This document shows, in pieces, positions 23,061 to 34,607 of a stretch of 64,000 nucleotides of DNA. The stretch lies in contig NC_092654.1 of assembly GCF_032118995.1 (NCBI RefSeq), positions 1,798,001-1,862,000 of the forward strand. The letters are read 5' to 3'. The translations under genes were made by a program, and so were the position numbers. Origin of the DNA: Asterias amurensis. Its lineage: Eukaryota; Echinodermata; Asteroidea; Forcipulatida; Asteriidae. The notes below the pieces were generated by a model that made no database searches, was not told where the DNA came from, and saw only the letters and a program-made list of their open reading frames with translations. The first letter of the stretch is position 1. Every line of letters starts with the position of its first letter.

Positions 23061-23329
23061 GATTTGAGTCTCGTAAAATATAAATTTTAAATATTATTAT
23101 TATTATTTAAAAAAAAACCGATTAAAAACACAAATTGCTTTTGATTATTTTTGTTCGGCAACTCATGCGTTTTGGAGAAACAAAACTTGTAGTATAAGAA
23201 ATTTTTTTTGGAACAACAGTGTATTATTTTTTCGGAACATCATGGGTTATTTTAGAAAGTGATTTTTTTTACCCATTTTTTTTCTTCATAATTTACACTC
23301 CCCTGAGATCCCAACTCTCCAATTGCAAC

Positions 23330-23460
23330 TCTCATAAATTATGATTTTGTTTATAACCCAATTTCTGAAGAAAAAAAATCATAACTGAGTTTAATGTAAA
23401 TTCGTGGACATTGTGTTTTTCTTGCTTACAAAAAGTACCTAAACCTTTAAATCAAAGTAA
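23330..23460. repeat. fragment of the GTACCTAAACCTTTAA repeat family
   Basis: GTGGACATTGTGTTTTTCTT followed by ACAAAAAGTACC and ACCTTTAA matches the right end of the element at 48136-48480. Confidence 0.45.
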
Positions 23461-23520
23461 TATTTGGGCAAAACTAACTAAAAGAAAATTCCAAACAAAA
23501 TTGGGATATGTTAGGATAAT

Positions 23521-23570
23521 ATAGAGGGGGGGTGGGGGGGGGGAGGGGGGCGTCGACGTAAACTTTCGAC
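23521..23570. repeat. G-rich tract
   Basis: This is a run of G with a few interruptions, a potential quadruplex-forming or assembly-sensitive tract about 250 bp before the ATG of the candidate small gene. Confidence 0.5.
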
Positions 23571-23795
23571 AAAAATAAAAATGTACATAGCGCCCTCAAT
23601 ATTTTTAGAAGTTACAAAATTAGTATGGTCCCTGAACTAAAATTGTTAAACGCGCACGGAGCATAGGTTCGAATGGGGACTAGACTACTGCGAGGCAACG
23701 TGAAATGCTGATTTGTTTACGTTCGTCGTTGTGTTGTGATTGGAAAGATCTTGTTAATCAATATTCCACTTGCTGTCAGTCGTCTGCTAATGCGA

Positions 23796-23868
23796 ATGTC
23801 ACCATGGGAATTTACAGTGAACATCCAGCCGGAGAATGAGAGCAAGTTTCTGGCAGGCCGCATTCTGA
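23796..23868 (+). CDS. candidate first exon of a small gene of unknown product
   Basis: ATG at 23796 opens 24 codons (MSPWEFTVNIQPENES, then KFLAGRIL) and ends at a consensus donor CTGA|GTAAGT in phase 1. The preceding ~150 bp is less AT-rich and contains an inverted CCAAT box (GATTGG at about 23739). Taken with the exons at 25638 and 32691 the coding lengths add to exactly 108 codons. I do not recognise the protein. Confidence 0.4.
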
Positions 23869-23953
23869 GTAAGTTTTGAGTGAATGAAATTGAAATTGAA
23901 TGAACGGTCGGCTAGCCAAAAGAAGTCCTGTCAAAAATGCATCCATGCACCAT

Positions 23954-24801
23954 GCTACTCCTAGAACTATTTCGGTTTCGTCCGGCTATCGTCTCCCGTA
24001 ACCTCATAGGTTTATATCTCTCACGCGTACAACGACCCATGGTTCAATGAATTTCGGCATCAGGAATCTCTCTTTTTTTTTTTTTTAATCTCGCCAAAAT
24101 TAGGCTCTATGTGTCCTTTGATGTATCAATGTGTATTCTTTTGACCAGAGAATCCACTCCACAATCTCAAAAATTGTTAAAAATGATAAATTCTTACCGT
24201 AATTTCAGATTCCCTATCTACTGTACGTGTTACTCCTCTGCCAACAATAATTGAAAATTACCCGACCTCGTTTTGCGAAAATGCGTCACGAGAGGGCGGG
24301 TACGATCCGTGATTTGTGTACAAAACATACACGGAACCACGAAGCTCGCACAGGGTACCAGTATGTACACTTTTTGCACACAGCCGTTTACATACTGGTA
24401 CCCTGTGCGAGCTTCGTGGTTCCGTGTATGTTTTGTACACAATCACGGATCGTACCCGCCCTCTCGTGACGCATTTTCGCAAAACGAGGTCGGGTAATTT
24501 TCAATTATTGTTGGCAGAGGAGTAACACGTACAGTAGATAGGGAATCTGAAATTACGGTAAGAATTTATCATTTTTAACAATTTTTGAGATTGTGGAGTG
24601 GATTCTCTGGTCAAAAGAATACACATTGATACATCAAAGGACACATAGAGCCTAATTTTGGCGAGATTAAAAAAAAAAAAAAGAGAGATTCCTGATGCCG
24701 AAATTCATTGAACCATGGGTCGTTGTACGCGTGAGAGATATAAACCTATGAGGTTACGGGAGACGATAGCCGGACGAAACCGAAATAGTTCTAGGAGTAG
24801 C
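23954..24801. mobile_element. near-perfect 848-bp palindrome (foldback/MITE-like)
   Basis: Two arms of about 420 bp are inverted copies with very few differences, around a ~15-bp centre at about 24376-24390. Outer ends are GCTACTCCTAGAACTATTTC and GAAATAGTTCTAGGAGTAGC. It sits in the first intron of the candidate small gene. The mirrored open frames on both strands are palindrome artefacts. A short hairpin with related ends lies at 45211-45310. Confidence 0.85.
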
Positions 24802-25214
24802 ACCATGCATGCACACACACTGGCCTGCCTGGCACTGCAGTGACACACCAGGTGTTGTAGTAGTGTCACCGCTGTACTGTAGTGTCAGTCGACTGCATAT
24901 ATTAAATTAATGTACTTCTTATGAAGTTATGTTGTTCACTGTTCTTTGATTTCTCCAACTCGAGCTAGTTAGGAGATTCTGTGCCCCCCCCTTTGGCTGG
25001 AGATCGCCCCCCCCCCACTTCCAGTTCTACACAGTCAAGTGAATTGAGTGGAAATTTCACAGTGCTCATACATTTTGCCTTCTTTTGAGTAAACTTCCTT
25101 CAGACCTGTGTATGCACACATTTCTACCTCCATGTACACACCAGGGGCTAGCCAGGGTGGAGACAATCCCAACCAAGCAAATTGGGTCACCGAGGCTACC
25201 TTTGATTTGTTTTT

Positions 25215-27800
25215 GGCCAACTATGGAAAAAAAAAAACATGTCACCACCTACCTACCAATTTCTCAGTGTATTTGAAAACATGACAAACTTTTTATTTGG
25301 AAAAAATAAATAAAAAAGATGTTGCCCAGCTGTGATCTTACCCATTTTTCAGTGTAATGGGAAACATAACTTTATTTTTGATTGACCCAATTATTAAAAC
25401 AAATCAAAGTTTTCAAATTTGGTTTTGTTAAATGGCCCCCAGGTAGCTTTTTCCCCTTCAAGTTCGTATCAGAAAGTTTTTATTGTAAATTGAGATACCA
25501 TAATATTAATTGACCAATTTGTTTGAGTACCAATTAGTGGTTCTGAGAAGAGCTGGTTAGTGCTTTGATTTTTCTGCTTGGGTCAACTTCTGGAGTGTAA
25601 TTGATGTAAACAATCTTCTCCTTGTCTTACATTTCAGAAAACGAAGATGTTGAGAGACACTTTGCCTGAGTGGATTCATCAGAATGGACATCCCTGGACC
25701 CTCTTTGGATCCTCGTGACATCTTCACTGGCAAATACTACTCTGGAGTTTGATCGCGTGAACACCACTGGAGGTTTCGCTGATGCTGTCAATGGTGTAGA
25801 AATCAAGGCTGAGTATAGAAACATGCTTTGTAATTTTGGAAGAAATACTATTTTAAGGGGTAAAGATCGATAGGCCAAACAAAAATTTTATAATGTTTCC
25901 TATAACACTAAAAATGGAAAACAGGTTTGGCACAAACCACCCACCTAACCCACCCTAGTTGGCTACTTTGGCCCACATTGTAAAAACTCAGGTTTCAAAA
26001 CAATTGTGATGTGTGAATAGTCGTTACTGAAATTTTAAAGTTTGTTTTCAAATTTTATGTGAATTACACATTTTTCACACCAGTATGAACCCCCCCCCCC
26101 CCCCCCCCCGCAAAAAAAAAATGTAGATAAAATAATATTAACAAATAGCAAATTAAATTCCTGGCTAACAAAATTTTCTGTAATTTTTCTGTAGTGTTTT
26201 TAATTTGAAAAAAAAAAAAAAAACGAATAAAGTCAAATGGCAATTTAAAAAATCTGATTGACCCCGGCCAACTATACTTTCAAAAGAAATTACGGGGGAA
26301 AAAAGGGGAAAAAAAACACCCTTTTTGTTTGGCCCAACTGAGAACAAAAATTATAATTATTAGCTACTTATCTAAAAACTGTTGTACTGGCCCTTTTATC
26401 AGGATTTCAGGAGACATGACACAAGAGCTCTTTTTTGTGGGGGGGGGGGGGGGAATTGAACTTTGAAGAAGAAAAAAGACACTCACCTGTTGAACTTACC
26501 AATTTTTCAGTCTGATGGAAACATGACTATGTTTTTGTTTAGCCCAAAAAGAGTAAAAAAAATAATTATTAACTACCATCTTCCCAACTTTCAATGTCAA
26601 ACCTGACAATCTTTTTATTTGGCCAAATTTTCAAAAAAGACAGAAAAAGATGTTGCCCACAGTGTATTTAACTTTTTTCAGTGTAATGGGAAAAAAAGCC
26701 TAATTTTTGATTTGGCCCAACTATTAACGAGAAAAAATTTCCCATCCAGTTCCAGAATTCAGTGTAAAATTATTATCCAACTTGGTAACATGGCTACCTC
26801 TCTGTTTGGACCCAACTGTGAAAACCTACCATTTTTGCCACTTACGGGTGGGTGTTTTTTTTCAGTGTAATTTGAAACATAACTTAATAGTTGTTTGGCC
26901 GAACTGTTAAAATAAATTCAGTGTTATATAGTTTTATAATTGTTTGGTCCAACTGAAAAACAAAACATGCTCACCATCAGGGTTGTAGCTAAGCTTGGGC
27001 GGTTCCTTCGTTTACATGGTTCTTCTCGGTTCCAAATTGAGTCCACTCTTTTACCAAGTCGCATGTCCTGCCCATTTCTGCTTAGCCGAAAATCCTTAAG
27101 TAATATTTTCTGCTGAAGCTACTATATGAAATTGTGCCCAGTTACCAAAATTCAGTGTAACATTATTATATTTTCATTTGGCCCAACCACCAATTGGTTC
27201 AATATAGGAAACATGCTACAAATTTTCACCCTCCAAAAAACATGCTGCCCATCCACCTATCTACCCATTTTCAGAATACTTGAAAAATTACCATCATTTT
27301 ACTTGCTAAAAATTGTGAAACAAAGACAACAAAAATTGCCACCCACCTGTATAGTGACATGTTTGTTTCAGTTTAATGGGAAGCATAACTTTATTTTTTG
27401 TTAGCCCCATCCACTACAAAAACGTTTCCTAACTGTTACCCCAAAACAGGTAACATTATTATATTTTTGTGTGGCCTTACTTGTGAACAAACTGTTTTAC
27501 TATGCCCTTTAGCGGTGAAATAGTAGGTACATTACTAATGTGTACTTCTTTGTCAAGCCCAACTGTGAATATAAAATATCTTTATCTTTTAGAGGTGTAA
27601 TAGATATCTTTCGGGGGCACTGTACAAATATATATTTAAAGAGAAAAATATAAAACGTGTTGCCCACCTTTCAAGTCATTTTTTAGACTCTTTATAACAG
27701 GACACTATATTAATTCTTGTTTACTCAACTCTCAAAATAAAACCATTTTATACCCATTTATTTCAATGTACATTTAACAAAAAATGTAACTATTGTTTTG
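25215..27800. repeat. degenerate tandem array, period about 80-110 bp
   Basis: Units recur with the landmarks TTTTCAGTGTAATGGGAAAC, a TTTATTTTTG stretch, TTTGGCCCAACT and a following A-rich spacer with GCCCACC. Copies are seen near 25351, 26507, 26678, 26862, 27150 and 27367, among others. Homopolymer tracts interrupt it (C at 26091-26109, G at 26440-26453). It lies within the second intron of the candidate small gene, apart from the exon at 25638. Confidence 0.6.
25638..25812 (+). CDS. candidate second exon of the small gene, with an in-frame TGA
   Basis: The acceptor CTTACATTTCAG at 25637 joins in phase with the donor at 23868. The frame reads NEDVERHFA, then TGA at 25667-25669. It then stays open as VDSSEWTSLDPLWILVTS and on to GGFADAVNGVEIKAE, ending at a weak donor GCTGA|GTATAG. 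The TGA may be a decayed CGA, a selenocysteine codon, or a sign that this is not a gene. Confidence 0.3.
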
Positions 27801-27974
27801 TAAGGCCCAAATTATCCTTCTTAAAATCTTTGATTATCTTCAATAAACTGAATGTTAAAGGTATTATAGAGGATCGAGCAGGATAAAAAAGATTATCTTT
27901 ATAATTAAGTTTGAAAGCTTACTGATTTTGAAGAATATCTGGAAAAAGAAGTCTGCATCGTTGGTTTTGGTTGT

Positions 27975-28760
27975 TTACATGCTGAAAATGCTTCATGTAC
28001 ACATCTACTATTGCTGATCACACAAGATATTAAAACTGTCAGCTCAACCAATCCTGTATATTACCTTAAAGGCACTGGACACTATTGGTAGTTACTCAAA
28101 ATAGCTGTAGCATAAAAGCTTACTTGGTAGCAAGCAATTTTGAGCTGTCGATAGTATAAAACATGGTGAGAAACGGCTCACTCTGAAGAAGTGTAGTTTT
28201 TGAGATAGAAGTAATTTTTTAGTAAAATATTTGAATTGATTTTGTGACCTCATGTGTGAGGTCTTGAAAACATGCATCTGAAAGCACGCAACTTGGTGTG
28301 ACAAGGGTGTTTGTTCTTTGGTTATTTTCTGGACCCATTGAGTTCAAATTTTATTATTTTGCTGAAATTGCTTCATGTACATGCCTATTATGGCTGATCA
28401 CAAAATTTAAACAGCAGCTCTTTCGATCCTGTATAATACCTTAAAGGCACTTGGCTCTGTTGGTATTTACTGTAAAATAATTGTTAGCGTAAAAACTTAC
28501 TTGGTAACGAGCAATGGAGAGCTGTTGATAGTACAAAACATTGTGAGAAACGGAATTGATTTTGAGACCTCGTGCGTGAGATCCCTAAATCAAGCATCAA
28601 GGGTGTTTTTTCTTCACTTAATTATCTCTCAATTTTGACGACCCTTTGAGTTCAAATTTTCACAGGTGTATTATTTTGTGCATATGTTGAGATACACCAA
28701 GTGAGAAGACGGACTGTTCTTTGACAATTACCAAAGGTTTCCAGTGTCTTTAAGTTGAAC
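27975..28760 (+). repeat. tandem duplication of a segment carrying a family A hairpin
   Basis: GCTGAAAATGCTTCATGTAC (about 27979) and GCTGAAATTGCTTCATGTAC (about 28362) each precede ATCCTGTATA and then a family A repeat (28068 and 28440). The unit is about 380 bp, so the host flank and the repeat were duplicated together. Confidence 0.6.
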
Positions 28761-29477
28761 TTCTGTATTATTGGAATTAGAAATAAGTATTTAAGTTCTT
28801 GTAATTCAAAGGCAGGACACTCTTAAAAGCGGAAAGGTATAACGCTCCATCTCATTTAAGTCTTTTATTTATTTCACCTTTATTGTTGTCACTTTACTGT
28901 ACGGTTTGTGAGTTTTATCTCTTAATTGTTTTTTGTCACAGAATGTTTAAATTGTTGTCGCAAACTTTGACAAATAACTTGTATTAGAATTATTATGAAA
29001 AGAAATAAAATGATGTATATTTATGTTCCAATAAAAGCTTGAGAGCAAGAATTCAATTACAAATTGGGCCATGTGTTATAATTTCTTTATTGTCTTTGTT
29101 TTTAAATTTAAAATGGTCTGTTTAACTAATTGGGCTTAATTAATATAAGGGCTTTAAAAAGGGTAAAATTTATGACACGAAATCGGGCACCTCAAATAAT
29201 TAAATGGCAAACACGTTTTTATCACATTTAAACAGCCAGCAAGTTTTTTTATTACACTTTAAATTTAACATCTAAATGGCCAAGGGAAATTTTCCACTAA
29301 CTTAGGGGGTCATTCCCAATGGACAATTTCTACCAACAGAGGGGGCTGTTTAATTAAAATTTTCACCAACAGAGGGGGCTATTTAATTATTTATTCCCGT
29401 AAATATATAGCGCAATGCTTTACATACGTGGTTGTGTAATATTCATCACTCCAAAAAATGTATGATTTGTACAGTCA

Positions 29478-29560
29478 TCGTTGTGGCCTAGTGGTTAAGG
29501 TTACAGCTTCGCGAGGACAAGATGAGAGGTTCGAGCCCCGGCACGGACCATGAGGTAAGC
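29478..29560 (+). repeat. tRNA-derived SINE head
   Basis: TGGCCTAGTGGTTAAGG matches an A box and GAGGTTCGAGCCCC a B box. It is followed by a GA/GGC-rich purine stretch at 29600-29730 and then an A-tract. Confidence 0.55.
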
Positions 29561-29777
29561 GAAATAAAGAAATAACCCACGTTTCTTCCACAGGTACATG
29601 ATAGGTCTCGACGGACGGAGAGGAGACGCAGCAGCAGGAGACAACACGGCGGCGGCACCACGAGGAGGGGACGGCACCGGGACCAGAGAGAGAGGGGGAG
29701 GCGGCACCGGAGAGAGAGGGGAAGGGGGAGGCAAGATTTTTTCAATAAATTTAATTTTTTGGGCAAAAAAAAAAAAA

Positions 29778-29970
29778 AAAAGACCGCAAATTTTTTTTTT
29801 TGCGGTCTTTCCATTTTCTAAAATCGCCTGAAACGTACGCTCGTTAATTTTGGTGAAAAAAGTTGGTAGAAAAAATTTTTTTACAAAAAATTTCAATTTT
29901 TTCACCATTTTCAGAGATCAATTTCTTAAAATCGCTTGAAACGTACGCTCGTTAATTTTGGGCAAAATCG
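29778..29970. repeat. hairpin plus two-copy direct repeat
   Basis: AAAGACCGCAAA and TTTGCGGTCTTT form a perfect hairpin with a T-rich loop. The block TGAAACGTACGCTCGTTAAT occurs twice about 112 bp apart (29830 and 29937). Confidence 0.6.
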
Positions 29971-30519
29971 AAAAAAAAAAAAAAATTCTAAGTGCAAAAG
30001 TCGCCAAAGTCATATATTTTTCACAATTTACATCACTAAAATGGCTCCAAAATACTTCTAACCGCCTTCACGCTGCTTACACCCTTGTATTACATCAATC
30101 CAAACATTTCCTCTTCAAAATTCATCTAAAATCTACAACTTAACTCTAAATACGGCCTTTAAATGCAACTTAATTGGCTAATGTACGTGTAGGCCTACGG
30201 GTAAACATACAGTAACAATAGTCTATATACATACACGTAAGTAACGCATTTTCGTACATTATGTCCGATTCTTACAACTTTTTTACCAATTCTAAGACAA
30301 TTCAATCACTTTATATACATTGCTCTTCAAAAACAACTCATTTTACACCAAAAAACTCTCAAAACCAACACTTATTCACGAACATTTTTCACAATAAATA
30401 TCAAAAGAAAAAATAGTCAGACACCCATCACTACCTGTATACCACTTATTAGAGACTGGGTACTAGACCTTGACGGTTGCCATATAAACAACATGTCCTA
30501 AGCATTGAGATACAATAAG

Positions 30520-31190
30520 TACACGATCTTTGAGCAGCTAAAACTCCACCAAAGGATATCTATCTGTGAGTAATTTACAAGATTCATAACAATATAGAGT
30601 AGCCAAGTTGTTTACATTGTTTTTGGTGTAACCAGAGATAGGGGAGGGTGGGTGGGGGGTTGGCAAGTGGGGGCAAAGACACCATTTTACACGATCTTTG
30701 AGCATCTGAAACGTTACCAAAGGATTTCTATTTGTGAGTAATTTACAAGATTCATAACAATATAGAGTAGCCAAGTTGTTTACATTGTTTTTGGGGTAAC
30801 CAGAGATAGGGGAGGGTGGGTGGGGGGGTTGGCAAGTGGGGGCAAAGACACCATTTTACACGATCTTTGAGCATCTGAAACGTTACCAAAGGATTTCTAT
30901 TTGTGAGTAATTTACAAGATTCATAACAATATAGAGTAGCCAAGTTGTTTACATTGTTTTTGGGGTAACCAGAGATAGGGGAGGGAGGGTTGGGGGGTTG
31001 GCAAGTGGGGGCAAAGACACCATTTTACACGATCTTAGAGCATCTGAAACATTACCAAAGGATTTCTATCTGTGAGTAATTTACAAGATTCATAACAATA
31101 TTGAATAGCCAAGTTGTTTACAACGTTTGTGGTGTAACCCCAGAGTTAGGGGAGGGGGGGGGGTGGCAAGTGGGGACAAAGACATCATTT
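30520..31190. repeat. tandem repeat, about 165-bp unit, four copies
   Basis: Units begin near 30528, 30692, 30858 and 31031 with GATCTTTGAGCATCTGAAAC and include TTACAAGATTCATAACAATA and a G-rich GGGGAGGGTGGGTGGGG block. The two middle copies are nearly identical and the outer ones have diverged more. Confidence 0.8.
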
Positions 31191-31496
31191 CAAAGAATAT
31201 TTCACTGTAACATGTCATTAAAAAAGCAGTAGTGATGAGAGCAGTAGCCTCTCGCAAAGCAGCAGTATTGTATGATGGTTACGCGAGAGCTGTTTCACTA
31301 TCACCGCAACAGACATTTAAATGACTTGTTCCCAAGTTCGTCTCATGTTTGGAAAAGTTTGAGGGCCCCTCTGGTTACGCCACTTGTTTTAAACTACGAC
31401 AATCTAATTGCACCTGTTCATCTCTACATGTAGGCAAACACACACAAATGAAAGGGCACTCTAGTCAATAAGTTTTTAAGAAGGATAATAATAGTA

Positions 31497-31875
31497 TTAG
31501 TGGCTTCTTATAAAGCGCTCGTATTCATCACTTAGTGATGCTGAATGCGCATCACCATTCAGTATTTTCCTGTTGGTATTGTGGAGTAATATGCAGCCAA
31601 TCCGGCCAAGAATACTTGGGGCAAACCCCTTCTCTTTGTGATAACAAGAATACTTGGGGCAAACCCCTTCTCTTTGTGATAAAAGTGCACCAGGTTCTTT
31701 TATGTGCATTACACAGCACATAGAACCAACGGTTTAACGTGTCCCACCCCACCCCACCCCCACCCCCAATCCCAAGGACACATCAATTATGGTTAAGTGT
31801 CACGACCGGGACTCGAACCCACACTCTGCTGTATATAGAAACATCAACAGAGCTTCAGTCCGTAGTTCTTGTCCG
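31497..31875 (-). repeat. tRNA(Leu)-like SINE, minus strand
   Basis: Read on the minus strand it has GTGTGGGTTCGAGTCCCGGT (B box) followed by CGTGACACTTAACC, the same body as the SINEs at 49574 and 50468. Inside it a 38-bp block (AATACTTGGGGCAAACCCCT and onward) is duplicated in tandem near 31607 and 31645. Confidence 0.6.
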
Positions 31876-32332
31876 TTTAATCTGAAAGTTCATGGAGTAT
31901 TAAGTTTCAGATAGTTTAACCTGCTCTGAAATAAATCTTTCTTGCTTTTGTGTTGATTGTCGCAATCAATGTAAGCCTGATATAGTGTTTCTTGGTCATT
32001 CAAATTCAAAGTTGGTAATTTGGTGTGTACACTGCAACAGGATGATGTGATTGAATTCACTGATTTCCCAAAGCAATGAAGTTGTAATTGTCACAAGTAA
32101 ATGCTGATCCAAAAACAAGTTTGTTCTGAAAAAAGAACCATTATACTTGACATTGGTGATCAGTCAGTTTGTACAATTACTCAATAATCCATCCAGTCTC
32201 TGCTTATGTTACAGAATAAATAGGATACATGCTTACTGGGATCAAAAAGAGTGATTGCCTTATAACTTAAAATGAATTTGGCTTGAAACAAGAAATGGTA
32301 TCCGAAGCAAACATTGACATAATAGGGAGACC

Positions 32333-32560
32333 ACCTACATAGGGCTGGTTGACTAAGTTGTGCGCCTGCATAATTAAATACGTAATTGGTTCACACCCTG
32401 CTCTAGTCAGTTTTCCTTTTTTTTCACCCCTAAATTATTTACAATTTACACTGCCAGTTTCCCTTGTGGTTTACTACTTGATAGAATCTAAAATCATAAC
32501 TTAAAACCACTAATTGATACCATTGTACAAAAGCTTGGTTGGTGTGTTAATCTAAACTAG
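32333..32560 (+). repeat. degraded tRNA-derived SINE
   Basis: AGGGCTGGTTGACTAAGTTG and GTAATTGGTTCACACCCTG are weak A- and B-box relatives. CAGTTTCCCTTGTGGTTTAC downstream is shared with the element near 46640-46990. Confidence 0.4.
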
Positions 32561-32690
32561 ACAAGTTACTACAAACTGATCTTTGACAAAGCTTCTTCAA
32601 ACACCCATACCTATGAGCCACTTAACCGTCATATAGACTCATGATTGTATACTACACATACTAATTAATTGTCTTTCAATCATTTTACAG

Positions 32691-32766
32691 ATGTGTGCTG
32701 GCACAAGGACTTCAGGAGAAGTACGCCCGGCATAAACTCCTCAGAATTGGCAACGCTATGAGCTGA
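32691..32766 (+). CDS. candidate terminal exon of the small gene
   Basis: The acceptor CAATCATTTTACAG at 32690 is followed, in the phase left by the exon at 25638, by CVLAQGLQEKYARHKLLRIG and NAMS, then a stop. A polyadenylation signal AATAAA follows at 33052-33057, consistent with a last exon. Product unknown. Confidence 0.4.
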
Positions 32767-33051
32767 GCTGGATGGAGAGTTCGATAAAGCCAAACATTTA
32801 TTGGTCTTTGTATGACAGTTACACTCTCCAAGAGAATGAATTAGGAATAACTGGATAAGAGCAATTCTTCATGTAGCAACACATGTTTATTTTTCAGCTT
32901 AGCAGAAATGTGGCCATTGCAAATCATAGAGTGCTCTCTGCTTATGAGTTGATTGTTGACCTTAGTTTTGCCAGCAAAATGGCATAAATATGTAACTTTA
33001 AATATTCTTCTGCCAGCACCAATCGATAATGTACCTTACATCAACAGTCAC

Positions 33052-33057
33052 AATAAA
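33052..33057 (+). terminator. candidate polyadenylation signal of the small gene
   Basis: AATAAA lies 286 bp after the stop codon at 32764-32766, in AT-rich sequence. Confidence 0.4.
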
Positions 33058-33069
33058 TAGACTGATTAT

Positions 33070-34440
33070 TAGTAAAGGTCTGTTTACAAAATGTAAGCTT
33101 CAACAAATTTACCTCAATGCTTTTTTGCACAATTTTAATATTGTAGGGGGACCCAGGACTAGGGGGGAACATGGTCAGGGATGAACCGGGGAAGTAAAAT
33201 TGGCCTTTGTTGATAGTCCAAGCCTTCCTGCTAATGCCTCACTGAGTGGGGACTTGTTTTTTGTACAACCCTGGCTTTCTCCCGGGGCCTGGACTGCGAG
33301 GCAATTTAAGTATATTGATGATGCTGTCAAAGTGTAGCCCCGTCAAAGTGTTCATTTGTAAACAGACCTTTTTACAATTCATAAACAAAACAAAAAAAGC
33401 CTACCTTATCCTAGTGTTGAATAGTTAACAGAGTTGAAGTATGAGCAGCTTGTAGTTAAGAGATGATGAAGTGTTTGAATTCATGATGACGCTGCAATCT
33501 AAGTGTTCTCATCAAAGCCCTGGTGCATCTCTTGTGTGGAAACTGCTCCTCCTCATCATCTTAATGAACCTATAAACAGAAACACAAGAGTAAAGAATAA
33601 CTAGTTCAAAATTATAAGAACCACTGATCCAACTTATCAGCCTGAACACAATCACAGTACAAGTTAAAAGCTGTGTAGGGCCTTTGCTGTTAAAGTGCCT
33701 TTTAAAAAATACATTTTTAGGTTGTTTTTATTGTTGAAATTACAAACAAAATGACACGACAAATTTTTATAATGGCAGATTTAGGCCATGGCAGATTTAC
33801 AAATGTAGGCCCATGTGTTTTTCATTTTTTTTAAAGGGTACCTCTTTTGGAATGTCAATTTCTACTGAACCATTGTTAATATTTTTCTGCTAAGCAAAAG
33901 GAAGCAGGATACGAGAAACAAATTGGATGTGACAAGGCAGTTTGGCTGGTAACCTTATTAAAAGGAAAATTGTTTTGTACTTAGCTACTTTTTGGGCAAA
34001 TAAGCTGCTCAATGAAATTGGGCATTGGGTATGCAATATCAGGCTTGAATTTTTAACCAGCATCTGTCTCATTTGAGTAATTTTAGTGAAAATCTATTTG
34101 TTAAATTATTGTACACATCAAAGCTACTATACTCAGTCTTTTGAGTTTGTATTAGGCAACTTGTGTATAGGGAAAAGTAATGCAAATAAAAAAAACCATG
34201 ATGGAATAAAATGAAAAAACTATTTCAGTTGTTGACTTGTTTCATTTTTAAAATGTGAGATACCTAGTTGAGTCGGTTTAGCTTAGGCTTAGCATGCAGT
34301 CAGAAGATGTATGAATGCATACTGGGGTGGTTCAGCATACATGAACAAAGTGGAGTGCAATTTGTTGGGGGGGGGGGGGCTGGGTAGGGTATTATCAGAC
34401 AAGGGCAACATATGACAGAGAAGTGGGGTGCTGTTTGGGA
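33070..34440. other. non-coding sequence with one minus-strand terminal-exon candidate
   Basis: Apart from the candidate minus-strand exon ending at 33569 and one palindromic repeat (33862-34025), I see no gene here. A G-tract lies at 34368-34380. Confidence 0.4.
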
Positions 34441-34607
34441 TTGAAGTACAGGGCCCAATTTCATAAAGCCTGTAAGCATAAAGCACAAACATATCTTGCT
34501 GACAGATACTGGTAACGAGCCAAAAATCCAACTAGCGCCCTTGACTCATTTTTTGCTTAGCGTAGAAATTTGATGAGCAGCATTTTCTGCAAAAAAGCTT
34601 TATGAAA

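Noticed and set aside
24230-24525. Several overlapping open frames on both strands
   Set aside because: They are mirror images produced by the palindrome and have no splice or family support.
29598-29831. Gly/Arg-rich open frame
   Set aside because: It is a low-complexity purine-rich stretch running into A-tracts, without splice sites or neighbours to support it.
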